Source: Nereocystis luetkeana (lineage: Eukaryota; Sar; Phaeophyceae; Laminariales; Laminariaceae). From it: a stretch of DNA of 64,000 nt. The position numbers were made by a program, and so were the translations under genes. How positions within the stretch are numbered: position 1 is the stretch's first letter; each line of letters begins with the position of its first letter. Location of the stretch: NCBI GenBank assembly GCA_031213475.1, contig JARUPZ010000034.1, positions 2,810,501-2,874,500 on the forward strand, given 5' to 3'. This document shows, piece after piece, positions 32,544 through 41,960 of this stretch. The notes under the pieces were generated by a model. The model was not told the DNA's origin, searched no databases, and saw nothing but the letters and a program-made list of their open reading frames with translations.

Positions 32544-33099
32544 TGTTACAGCAATTTACAGCTCTCAGGCTCTAAAAAGGACCCGCGCTCGTTCGATCTC
32601 TGAGGCTGGGACCTGCTGGTTGGGAGTTCGAGAAGTGCCTTGGTGCAGTAAAGATCGGGTCACGCAGAGAGTGGATCGATGCAATGCAGTAGTATCAAGC
32701 AGCAAGAGTGAGCAATGGAACAGGGACCGCAGACACGATGACGGGCAAGACGGGCAAGGCAGGCCCCAAGGGGCTGGGGATCGATAGAACGGGTATCACA
32801 GATAACTTGGCTTCGACTTTCTTTCTTCACTTGGTGATTAGTAAACACCGGGTTGTTCCGTGACCTCGTTACTGGTTCTTTACACGGAACTGAAGACGTT
32901 CCCACACCGGGGATCCTCCCTGCCCCTATACGATCCGCCCAGAGGATGCCATCCAAAGCTTGCCCTCTGTCTATCGAATAGACCCGACGCGTGATACTGA
33001 TCAGAACAGTTGTCCCGCTCTGTATTATCCTCCCCACAGCGCTGGTCACGACAGTCGCAGCGCTATGAACCTCCTACCCCGGCGCCACTCACTGGAACA
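32544..33099 (-). repeat. U 5' LTR
   Basis: Direct partner of 23827-24386. On the minus strand it is followed by the primer-site-like TGGTGAACCCAGCGAG. Confidence 0.8.
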
Positions 33100-33103
33100 C
33101 TTT

Positions 33104-33849
33104 CGGTCAGGTATCGATCGTTTGGGCATATTGATGTCTTGGGTGGTTGGTCTTCGGATATATTCTTCGGGACTTCTTCGGGTTTCGGGTCTATCATCCG
33201 GTTGGGAATCTTCTATTTCGGTCAGGTGGTGTTCAAGGTTTCTGGATGGAATTCGCGTAGAACTCTACGCTTCAGGAGGAGCTAGCTTTGCTTGCTGCTA
33301 CAAACTACAAAATATACGTATACCTACATTAAAGGTCGGTTGACCCAATATCACCTTCTTCGGGATCTTTGGCTGCATTCGGGTGCGAGGTGTCTGTCAT
33401 CGGGACGAGTGGTGGACGGTCAGGGCGATCGATTATTCGAGTGGAGCAGCAGCAGGCGGTTGGAGCAGCGTCTGTGGCTGGAGCATCATTTTGTTTGGAT
33501 ACGAGTACGAGGTACGAGTACATCAATCACAAAATTTGTCTACGAGTGGTACGAGTACAGCAATATTTGTCAACAGATTTCTGACAGATACCAGTGAGAG
33601 GAAAATTATCGACAGGACCTTTCAGGTGAAATGAACAATATCTTCGTGGGTTGGTGCACAAAGCGGTGAGGCTCTTTTTCCGTATCGTTCGCATTCAGAT
33701 TCCTAGTTCGGTCGGTCAGTCGTTTGGTCCAGACCAAGGTCGAGAAGCTAGAGGTGCGTCACGAGGTGCTCATATGTACGAGCACGAGTCTGGAGCTTCA
33801 TCGATTCCTCGTACAGATTCAGAGCGTTGTCGTGTCTTCGGCGTAAATA
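33104..33849 (+). other. E leader between 5' LTR and gag-like ORF
   Basis: It continues the E sequence cut at 23826 and matches 8060-8755 and the 44.4-44.95 kb copy. It contains 'ggagctagctttgcttgctgctac', an 'aaaggtcggttgacccaatatcacc' block and short 'gtacgag(g)tacgagtac' repeats. No ORF is conserved among copies, so it is an untranslated leader. Confidence 0.65.
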
Positions 33850-34354
33850 ATGCCATTTCAAAATGTAACCGCGAAAACGAATGATTTCGACTACAAATAC
33901 GACGCGATTAGGACAGCCGTGGTACGTGGCCTTTCTTCCCGAAGCAGAAAACTACCCAAACTTATTGGTGGTCGGGTGGACGATATCCGTTTGTTCCTCG
34001 ATTCCCTTGCGAAGCTGGATGACTTGAGAGGTTGTTACATTCGAGATATGATTCCGGTATTTCTGCTGCAACGGCTATGCATGGCGGCAGGCTATAGAGG
34101 CGATACTTCTCGTATATCCAATGACAACCTGCTAGACTGCTTGCATGCTAAGGCATATCATAGGGGCAAGCTAGATGTTATCTCTGCGGAAGAATCGCTT
34201 TGCTCAATTTTTCGATCTGTTGATCCTGCGACTCACGCTGCTGATATGGCACGATTTGTTGAGACGCTATTTCACGAGAGATACAAGTTCGTTGCCGAGG
34301 TTGGAATAAGTGTTTTTTTCGTGGTTGGAAGAGATTTTTGAGGCGCCTGGAAAT
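33850..34354 (+). pseudogene. E gag-like ORF, N-terminal part, cut by D2
   Basis: ATG at 33852 region opens ~164 codons: MPFQNVTAKTNDFDYKYDAIR..., then helical-looking Leu/Arg/Asp-rich sequence (...VDDIRLFLDSLAKLDDL..., ...SLCSIFRSVDPATHAADMARF...). The frame ends at 34341. A shift of one base at the T7 run near 34311 opens the alternate frame (..SWLEEIFEAPGN), which reads to the D2 junction at 34354 and then continues on the far side at 38404. Position after the leader in an LTR element and the helical composition suggest gag; I do not recognise the family. Confidence 0.55.
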
Positions 34355-34580
34355 TAAAAATATTCGAAGCGAATATGGAGTTTTATCAAAAGGCGTTGAT
34401 AAGAATTGGGAGGCATTACAATGTGCCGTATAGAAAGAGGATTATGGACGAGGGTACCTGGTCAGAGTTCGTGCCGCAAGCAGAGGGGGGAAACCAGCGA
34501 GAGAAGAAGCAGGCAGAAGGCGAGATAATAGTAGCCAAATACGGGCAGTGATATACATACAGGCTTGGAGCGTTTTTTGC
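34355..34580 (+). repeat. D2 A1 terminal repeat
   Basis: 'taaaaatattcgaagcgaatatggag' to 'aggcttggagcgttttttgcc'. Same block as 37921-38145. Confidence 0.8.
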
Positions 34581-34589
34581 CTGCGTAGG

Positions 34590-34850
34590 ATGACGAACTA
34601 CGGAAACAATCGGACGATGTATGCCGCAGCGATGACTATCAGAAACGACGCAGACGCCGCCAGTGACAAGGTCGGAGGGGGAGACGTCACCAGAGGCGAG
34701 GCTGGAGAGAGAGGCGCAGGAAGCTGACAGGAGGCGCCGGAAGCGGGGCGGGAGGCGCCGCAAGTGAGGCAGGAGCGACCGTAGAGTCAACTCTTCAGGA
34801 CGTGCTGCTGAAGCTCTGCATCTTCTGAACAAACTCATCCAACTCACCCC
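34590..34850 (+). pseudogene. D2 gag N-terminal remnant
   Basis: It corresponds to D1 10440-10660 (acidic Asp/Ala/Gly-rich segment with GGAGSG repeats, then LQ.LLLKLCIF). The Gln-rich and central gag parts are deleted, and the sequence jumps into the linker array near 34855. Confidence 0.6.
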
Positions 34851-34854
34851 GAAA

Positions 34855-35460
34855 GCAGGACAGCCCTTGCGGGTGCTTCACAAAGTCGGGAAAGATAAAA
34901 ACATCTCTAGACAGAAGGATGAGCCACAGAACAACAGTACGACTAGACATAATTAGGTTGAGTTGCCAGCCCTTAGCCCAGGGGAGACAACTTGGGCACA
35001 GGGCACAACCGAGACGTAAGAAACAAGCAGTAGCTCTAGACAGAGTTACTTGGATCAGAACATCAACAGGTCCTAACAGAAGGATGATGTCCAGATCACC
35101 CTGACCTCAAGTCAGGGCAAGTCCGTAAAATAAATGAAGTTCTCTAGACAGAGTGACGAGTCGCAGAACAACCGCAATTTTGGACTGAATTTTGTCGAGA
35201 TGCCAGCCCTTCGCCCAGGGGAGACCCCTTGGGCGCAGGGCAGAACCGAGACGGAAGAAAATAACAGTAGCTCTAGACAGAGCTACTTTGATCAGAATAT
35301 CAACAGTTCTAGAGAGAATGCTGATATCCTGATCGCCCTGACCTCGAGTCAGGGCAAGTCCGTGAAAGGAAAGAATGTCGCTAGACAGAGTACCGAGTCG
35401 CAGAACAAGAGTAGGTCTAGACAACAATACAGTGATTAGCGAGCCCTTAGGCCAGGGCAG
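34855..35460 (+). repeat. D2 linker array, 2-3 units of ~238 bp
   Basis: 'gatgatgtccagatcaccctgacc' near 35083 and 'gctgatatcctgatcgccctgacc' near 35320 mark consecutive units; the composition is as in D1. Confidence 0.75.
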
Positions 35461-35628
35461 ACCCCCTGGGCACAGAACAGTTTGTCGAAAGAAAAATACT
35501 CACAAGGGTCAGTGCGACAAGTAGCACCTGGGGATGGAGTTGTACGGCACCGGGTTAAAGGACAGACAAGTAAGTTAACTAGACAGGAAAAAATCGCTGA
35601 AATGAACGAAAAATGAAGGCAAACGAAA

Positions 35629-36225
35629 ATGTGGATGACCAACAAAACCCGCGAAATACACCACAAGAAAAACATCATGCGAGAGATGGCAGGGACAGGC
35701 ACAGAACTTTTGCATGTATGCGCTGGTAAAGTGGGAGATGTGGACGTTGGGCTCGGAGGCACTCTGGTGTCACCTCCGTTGGCCGCCGATCACGTCGAAC
35801 ATTACTTTGGGCAGGTTAAAGGTTTCTCCGCAATAACAGAACTCATGGATATCATGAAGAATGGCGTGCCGGCGAAGACAGCAGTCACGAACCACGACCA
35901 TTCAAGAGCAGTTCAGTATGGTAACCACAGCACAGTGTTTGAACATATGGACCTGGTTAGGGAGAAATTGTACGAAGATGTACGACGCAATCGCGTTCTA
36001 GTGTTCAACAGAGAGTCAGCTGCCGCGCTTAAAGGACTACGTGTGGCACCCCTCGGTACCGTTGTTACGCACAAAGTCAGAATAGTTAACGACTTCTCGT
36101 TTGATGTGGACGCGACGAGAGGCGAGAAGGGAGGGCTAAATAGAGATACGCAAACGGAAGACGTGCCGAAATGCCTCTGTGCTGACGCACTCCCTTCACT
36201 TTTCAAAGCGCTAACTGACCTCTAA
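35629..36225 (+). pseudogene. D2 RT N-terminal region, truncated
   Basis: 198 open codons from MWMTNKTREIHHKK to ..LFKALTDL, including the stretch RNRVLVFNRESAAALKGLRV and DFSFDVDATRGEKGG. It lacks the YVDD box and RNase H because of the internal deletion. This copy has no E insertion at 35935 and so serves as the empty site for the E copies in D1 and D3a. Confidence 0.75.
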
Positions 36226-36261
36226 CTAAGGTCCCCTCACCTTCGTATCCTTTTGGACAAA

Positions 36262-36779
36262 GCAAAAGACAGAAATCACGCAAAAGTTGTAGACACGCGT
36301 ACAAGGGCAATGGAGAGACAAGAATATAGGTGACGGTGGCCCTGCATTCTTCAAGACGATTCTGCAGCCAAAATTCCCCACAGGATACATAGATGACAAA
36401 ATATTGCAAGCGATGACACGAAATGCAGAACCATAAACACCCCGCAAACCCCATCGAGCAGGAACACACACTGGAGAGGGCGGGAAGGACGAGCAGGTGG
36501 ACAGACTGGTGGAGACACTCGCGCTGGCCTAAGTGGGGGTAAGCACGCAAACGGTGTACTTGAACAAGTAGCAAACCTGGTCCCGTGTTAGAGCGATTGA
36601 AGGGAAGAGTCCGTGGCTAGCAGAGGGGGATGGAGTTGACACAGCAGTGAAAGAGTTGACAAAATTCATGGCCCTGCGATGCTTTGCATTCAAAAACCAA
36701 AGCCAGACTACAAGAGGTTATCTTTCCGCGATTAAGTATTTCCACAGAATGTTCGGAGGTTGGGAGCTGCCTACTTCAC

Positions 36780-36818
<39 letters not shown>

Positions 36819-37683
36819 CCATCCCATTCATTATCTTCGCACATCTTCTTCTCTCTCTCCTTCCAACTCGTAACTCAGATCCGGGGCCACATAGCAGGCT
36901 CTTCTCCCCCCTTCCCGCTACGACACTGCATGGTTGTAGCCGTAGGGAAAGGGATCGATAGAGCTCACGAAAAATCGGAGATACGCCCCCAGGTCAGGAA
37001 GCCTCTTACGTGGGACCTGTTGACCACGGGTATGGAGAGCGTGTTTGAGTTGGGAACCGAAGGATGGGTAGTCTGGACCGGACTTGCGTGTCGTTTCATC
37101 TTCTTTGTAGAGCCTCTGAAATTTGGGCCTACGGCAACGGGCTGGTACACACAGATTTTTTGTCTGACGAGGAGAAACTTGGCGTTTTTTTCGGGAGCGT
37201 TCCAACTAGCGTGGGAAGAAAGACGTTCTGCAGACCTAATAGAAGTGACCTTCCGCGCTTCCAAGTCAGACTCCAAGAGGTTAGGGTCAATCGTCACAAG
37301 GACGAGAGTAACGAAAGGGAAGGGAAGGTTCTGGGACGTAAAGAGTCATGGGGTGTTGAACATACTTCTGGATTTACTAGACCTTCATCCCGAACTGAGC
37401 AGGTCAGCAACATTGATGCAGACACGCACGGCCACCGGATGGAAGGTGATCACTCGCACCGTTGCAACAGAGGCCTAGAAGCGGATGTTAAGCAGTTTGG
37501 GTAGAGACCCGACTCAGTACGCTCTCCACTTTGGCAGAGGATCGGGGGGGCAACCCAGCTTGCTGCGCAAGGCGCTTCAGACATTCAGATTCAAAGGGCG
37601 GGGAGATGGAAATCACTAACATTCATGGTCTATATAAGAGCAGGAGGGGAGGGAGCAGATTTGGTGTCCGAAGCACTAACAGA
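36262..37683 (+). pseudogene. D2 tyrosine recombinase, interrupted by a SINE
   Basis: The YR N-terminal half (36500-36778) is broken by a SINE fragment with a 37-T run (36782-36922). It then resumes through LLCRASEIW, shifts frame at a T6 run (37150s) and ends in the catalytic C-terminal region, where the HSGRIGG box is damaged by a base change and frameshift (37528-37540). MVYIR-like Tyr follows near 37628. Inactive. Confidence 0.75.
36782..36922 (-). mobile_element. 5'-truncated SINE S in D2 YR, ACAC target duplication
   Basis: 37 consecutive T (the A tail of a minus-strand insertion) followed by ~104 bp of S 3' body. ACAC flanks it at 36778-36781 and 36923-36926, and D1/D5 show the intact YR sequence across the site. 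The pure long tail suggests a recent insertion, the youngest event in this nest. Confidence 0.85.
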
Positions 37684-37721
37684 GTAATAGTGGCTGGAAG
37701 ATGGGTGATTAAATTCGAGGG

Positions 37722-38403
37722 ATAATCGGGCTTGCCCAATGGGAAAGAGTTCAACCAGTTGTCCGTTTTCCCTTGGGGTACTCGTCGAAACGTAAACGTA
37801 GAAAGCGGGGTAGCCCGAAGTGTGTTCTGGGAGCATGGTGTCCCATTGTACCATGTGTTTGTCCTTTTCGGCATTGCTTTACTTAAATTTAATACCACAA
37901 TTCCAGATCCAATCATAACAACTTAAAATATTCGAAGCGAATTGGAGTTTGTTGAAAAGGCCTTGATGCGAATTGGGAGGCATTACAATGTGTCATATAG
38001 AAAGTGGATTATGGATGAGGGTACCTGGTCAGAGTCCGTGCCCTTAGCAGAGGGGGAGAAGCAGCGAGAGAAGAAGCAGGCAGAAGGCGAGATAATAGTA
38101 GCCAAATACGGGCAGTGATACACATACAGGCTTGGAGCGTTTTTTTCCCACCATCCCACCCTAACGCTCAAGAGAGGGGAGGAGGGGGGCATCTGAGGTA
38201 ATGTACGTGTTGGAGGGGGAAAGAGTTCGAGCAGTTGTCCGTTTTCTCTTGGGGTACTTACTGGTCGAAACGTAAACGTAGAAAGTGGGTTAGCCCGAAG
38301 TGTGTTCTGGGAGCACGGTGTCCCATTGTACCATGTGTTTGTCCTCTTCGGCATTGCTTTACTGCGTGATTTAATACCTCAATTCTTGAACCAATCAGAA
38401 CAA
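37722..38403 (+). repeat. D2 split terminal repeats B1-A2-B2
   Basis: B1 (37722-37920) ends 'ccagatccaatcataacaact'; A2 (37921-38145) repeats A1; B2 (38146-38403) repeats B1 with an extra G-rich start ('agaggggaggaggggggc') and ends 'gaaccaatcagaacaa'. This head-to-tail arrangement is what PAT-like DIRS elements use to regenerate full ends through a circular intermediate. Confidence 0.8.
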
Positions 38404-39843
38404 ACAGCACTAGCACAACGTTTCACGAGGATATTCTTGCATGCGATATCGCCTGAAGTCTGGAGGCAAGCATGCACTTCACAGTTCTGCTTATCCCAAG
38501 TAGTATCTTCGCACATCTTCTTCTCTCTCTCCTTCCAACTCGTAACTCAGATCCGGGGTCACATAGCGAACTCTTCTACCCCCTTCCCGCTACGGTTGCT
38601 TGTTAACGACGAGCTATATTCTTAACCAATTGATTTATTTTTGATGGTGGAAAGAGAAGCGAAGGAGTGGCCGAGAACACACCGGAAACTGTGGCATGCG
38701 TCTATGTCTACGGATAACAATGCTTACCATCATTCTGGCGGTCAAAGCTACCAGCAAAGGTCTTCTGTGAAAAATAGGTCTCATTTTTTTCCATCGAGTC
38801 GGGATGAAGTCAAGCCGGGCCATGCTGGATATACAGGTCGACTTGTTAAGGGTCAGACCAGCCAAGGAGAGCAGGGAGTTGGAGCCGAGCGTTTTTAGTC
38901 TAGGCGTTACGTCTACCCTGCTTGCGCACACGATGATTGTTCCGGATCGGTGGGTCCTCCTGTGGGACGTTTCAAATCTCAAGGTTTCCGCCAACACCGA
39001 TCTCCTAGTCCTTTGTATGCTACCAGCGACAGTTTTGCTAGATCTGAATATTCTCGTAGGTTAGGTGACACTCCAAGCGGTGCTGTTGTGTTGCATCTTG
39101 TCAGCAGAGATACGGGGCAGTGTTCGGCTGTTCCTTCAAATATCTACGTATCACCTATGACGACCCCTAATTCTACAATAACAGTGGAGGGGAGAGCGGC
39201 TTCGACAGCGACGACTAATGGTACTGCCATTCCCGATAAATTTATTGGTGGTGGGGGAGCGTCTTTGTCTGGACTTCGGAGCCATCAGCATCGATCTTGT
39301 GGGGCTGATTCCATCCACGGTTCAATTAATACCGTGCGCTTCGTTACGAATCCATCTGATGTTATTCCTTCCGCTGCGCTGATATCTGTTTTTGAGGAGG
39401 CCTCAAGGGGGGGCGTGGGTGTTTGCCAGGACACCGAGAATGGTATGAGTGAACCTGTCGTCGTTCCTTCTGCTGAACCGGTGTCTTCTTCTAAGGAGCT
39501 CTCACAAAAGGATGTGAGTGTCAGTGGAATGTCGGAGATTGATGCACGAACGGGAGACGTGGGTGTTTGTGAGGACTCCGAGATTGATGTGAATGAACCT
39601 GTCGTCGTTCCTTCTGCTGAACCGGTGTCTGTTTCTAAGGGACTGTCAAAGGATGTGGGTGTCTCTGAAATGTCGAAAATTCAGATACCAACGGGGGACG
39701 TGGGTGTTTGTGAGGACTCCGAGATTGATGTGAATGAACCTGTTGTCGTTGCTTCTGCTGAACCGTTTTCTGTTTTTAAGGAGCTCTTACGAAGGGATGT
39801 GGGTGTCTGTGAAATGTCGGAGTTTGATATACCTGTTTTTTGA
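38404..39843 (+). pseudogene. E gag-like ORF, C-terminal part with ~47-residue repeats
   Basis: Continues the interrupted E frame directly after D2 (TALAQRFTRIFLHAISPEVW). A SINE piece (38505-38594), a TAA near 38622 and a TAG at 38896 break it. Beyond 38898 the same frame shows a Cys-x3-His-like cluster (YPACAHDDC), a basic stretch (GRFKSQGFRQHRSPSP) that could bind RNA, and from about 39400 three acidic, Val-rich repeats with VGVCEDSEIDVNEPVVV and SAEPVSVSKEL, spaced 141-144 bp. The frame ends with TGA at 39841. Family unknown. Confidence 0.5.
38505..38594 (-). mobile_element. SINE S fragment without tail, in E gag
   Basis: 'atcttcgcacatcttcttctctctctccttcc' to 'cttcccgctacgg' matches the S 3' body. 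Neither tRNA head nor A tail is present. It lies 100 bp from the D2 right end. Confidence 0.75.
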
Positions 39844-39910
39844 AGGCTCTGACTCGTTAAGGGACGCTCCTGAAAAATAATCTGCGTCCTCTAAACCCAC
39901 TTTTTTGCTG

Positions 39911-40192
39911 ATGGATACTGAACCGGACGTTGTTGTGGTATCGCCCGAGGTCGAGCTCGTGGACCATGTAGTTAAAACTCGTGTTGGGCCAGAGAAATGT
40001 ACTAATAACGCAGCAGGTTTTGAGGACAAAGGACATGTAAGCGGAGAAGTGTATGTCGACGATCAAATCGGTTCTCGTGCTGGCATAAAGGTTATGGATG
40101 AATCAACTGCAGAGTGCCTGGTCGTGTTTGCTTGCCTGGAGTCGAAACATTTACCTTTGAACCTGGGCCCTTTACTAGCTGCTTCTGACTGA
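39911..40192 (+). CDS. E second ORF or gag tail
   Basis: 94 codons starting MDTEPDVVVVSPEVELVDHVV. The acidic, Val-rich start continues the style of the preceding repeats, so it is probably the rest of the same protein separated by a stop and about 70 bp. No domain recognised. Confidence 0.35.
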   Translation: MDTEPDVVVVSPEVELVDHVVKTRVGPEKCTNNAAGFEDKGHVSGEVYVDDQIGSRAGIKVMDESTAECLVVFACLESKHLPLNLGPLLAASD

Positions 40193-40662
40193 TGGCTTTA
40201 GGCCGCAACAGGAAGAAGCTGGTAAATTGCTACCTGGTATATTTCTGTGTACCGTTTCTTGTATGGTATGGATGTGTGTATGTGCGTGTTGTAACTGGTA
40301 TGTTTCTGACGGTCTGACAGAAACATAATACCTGGTGCGACGGGAAATACGGAGATATGAGACGACGTCGATAAATATTGCTATGTAGGTTTCCACGTGA
40401 AATTGGGTATACAGTTCGTTCAAATTTGCAGTGTTTCTCGTCTGAGTTTTATCAAATCAAGTGGTTGTGTTGGATATCAATGATGTGTGAATGAATGCTA
40501 CCAGGTATATGTTACTTGGTAAGTGTTTTGTCGAAACGGACGATGTTGACTGGTAGTTTCTTCGTTCTTCCTCTTCGAGTTGTGTGTTTTCGTTTTGGTT
40601 CCCCCGGCTGTCCCTGTCTTCGTTTTTATCGTTTTCCCCAAGTCCCTTTGGGCCAATGGGTT
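40193..40662. other. E 3' untranslated region
   Basis: No ORF or repeat beyond short 'acctggtat' phrases. It ends at the purine tract. Confidence 0.45.
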
Positions 40663-40667
40663 CGCTC

Positions 40668-40678
40668 TGGGGGGGGGC
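40668..40678 (+). other. E polypurine tract
   Basis: A run of nine or more G immediately before the LTR start TGTGGTTGTC, the expected place for plus-strand priming. Confidence 0.65.
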
Positions 40679-40932
40679 TGTGGTTGTCAGGAGACATTCG
40701 GGGGACATATCCAGGTTTCCTATAGAGGTATGGATCTTGGGGTGTAATGGATATTGCGTCCTTGTTGCTGGGAAACTTTGCCCACTTGTGTGTGTCTCTC
40801 TCTCGTCTCAGTGCGGTCTTCAAATAAACTTATGCATCTCTAACTTCGCATCGACTAGGATGGCTGACTCGCTCAAGTGGTATAGACATATGCTGACCTC
40901 GAGCTGAGCTTGGACGTCCAAGGCGTACCATA
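40679..40932 (+). repeat. E 3' LTR
   Basis: Direct partner of 23499-23751. It contains 'cttcaaataaacttatgcatc', a probable polyadenylation signal, and ends CGTACCATA followed by the GGTT target duplication. Confidence 0.7.
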
Positions 40933-41960
40933 GGTTTCACCTTTCTCGCCTGGTCCGAATAATCTCACATAATCTGAAGCGAGGGAAGCGGAAGCTATGA
41001 GGGCGGTCTGATCTGCGGGATTAAGTCGCACGCTGGCCATAATGAAGTCGTCTACGTATACTGCCGTCAAAAACGGTTCGTTCGGTCCCCCCCTTCGTGA
41101 TGCTTTTACTCTGACTCCGGTCGGGATCCTAGTTGGCTTGCTCGACTCCCATGGGTCCACGATTTTGACATGCGACATCATAGCCTTGCCTTCTGGTAGA
41201 ATAATCGCACTATCTACCGTGTTGTGAAGGTGGGCGTGTTCGGCCGCTGAGGCCATGAGGCCCCAGTACCCGGGCGAGGCTGCCCATCCAAAGGTGAGTC
41301 AAAACCCTGCTACCAACACGTCGTCTACCACATAACAAACGTTCTGCGCCTGTTGCGGTGATACCCTAACATTCCTGAAGGCGTCTGATACGTCTGCTTT
41401 GGCCAAAAGGATACGAAGGTGAGGGGACCTTAGTTAGAGGTCGGTTAGCGCTTTGAAAAGTGAAGGGAGTGCGTCAGCACAGAGGCATTTCGGCACGTCT
41501 TTCGTTTGCGTGTCTCTATTTAGCCCTCCCTTCTCGCCTCTCGCCGCGTCCACATCAAACGAGAAGTCGTGAACGTTTCTGACTTTGTGCGTAACAACGG
41601 TACCGAGGGGTGCCACACGTAGTCCTTTAAGCGCGGCAGCTGACTCTCTGTTGAACACTAGAACGCGATTGCGTCGTACATCTTCGTACATTTTCTCCCA
41701 AACTAGGTCCATATGTTCAAACACTGTGCTGTGGTTACCATACCGAATTGCTCTTGAAGGGTCGAGGTTCGTGACTGCTGTCTTCACCGGCACGCCATTC
41801 TTCATGATGTGTGTGAGTTCTGTTATTGCGGGGAAACCTTTAACCTGCCCAAAGTAGTGTTCGACGTGATTGACGGCCAACGGAGGTGACACCAGAGTGC
41901 CTCCGAGCTCAACGGCTACATCTCCGACACTACCAGCGCATACATGCAAAAGTTCTGGCT
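40933..41960 (-). pseudogene. D3b reverse transcriptase, right of the E insertion
   Basis: Minus strand: ...LLHVCAGSVGDVAVELGG (41949 downward), RNRVLVFNRESAAALKGLRV, an interruption by stops near 41434, then MASAAEHAHLHNTVDSAIILPEGKAM and AVYVDDFIMA (the YVDD box near 41045). It stops in FGPGEKGET at 40937 and continues at 23494. Stops and shifts near 41270-41430 inactivate it. Confidence 0.8.

Larger units (their letters stand above)
23827..33099 (-). mobile_element. U: LTR retrotransposon, ~9.27 kb, large non-pol internal region
   Basis: Direct repeats of ~556-560 bp (23827-24386 and 32544-33099) bound it, with TGTTACAG.../...CTG(T/G)(A/G)AACA termini. Read on the minus strand, TGGTGAACCCAGCGAG follows the 5' LTR immediately (32543-32528), as a tRNA primer site beginning TGG should, and AAAGGGGGGC (24396-24387) precedes the 3' LTR, as a polypurine tract should. 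CGTT/CTTT at 23823-23826 and 33100-33103 is the probable target duplication in E leader. No RT or integrase motif is seen in 8.1 kb. It is therefore LARD-like or has lost its pol. Partial copies are at 51130-56468 (-), 56475-58060 (+) and 61424-62716 (+). Confidence 0.75.
34355..38403 (+). mobile_element. D2: DIRS/PAT-like element, internally deleted, complete split repeats
   Basis: ~4.05 kb. The order is A1 (34355-34580), short gag remnant, 2-3 linker units, RT N-terminal part, YR, B1 (37722-37920), A2 (37921-38145), B2 (38146-38403). The RT palm and RNase H are missing: RT stops near 36225 and joins the pre-YR segment near 36262. It sits in the E gag without a visible target duplication, as expected for YR insertion. 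It is the clearest A1...B1-A2-B2 arrangement in the window. Confidence 0.85.
23499..40932 (+). mobile_element. E: LTR element with gag-like gene, ~17.4 kb including nested U and D2
   Basis: The 5' LTR is at 23499-23751 and the 3' LTR at 40679-40932, in the same orientation, with TGTGGT starts and ACCA(A/T)A ends. A purine tract (ctctggggggggg) precedes the 3' LTR. Target duplication GGTT. Once U (23827-33099) and D2 (34355-38403) are discounted, E is about 4.1 kb: LTR, ~820-bp leader, a gag-like ORF interrupted by D2, ~480 bp of 3' sequence and LTR. I see no protease, RT, RNase H or integrase motif, so it fits the 'TR-GAG' idea of gag-only non-autonomous elements. No tRNA-complementary primer site is obvious after the 5' LTR. 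Confidence 0.7.
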
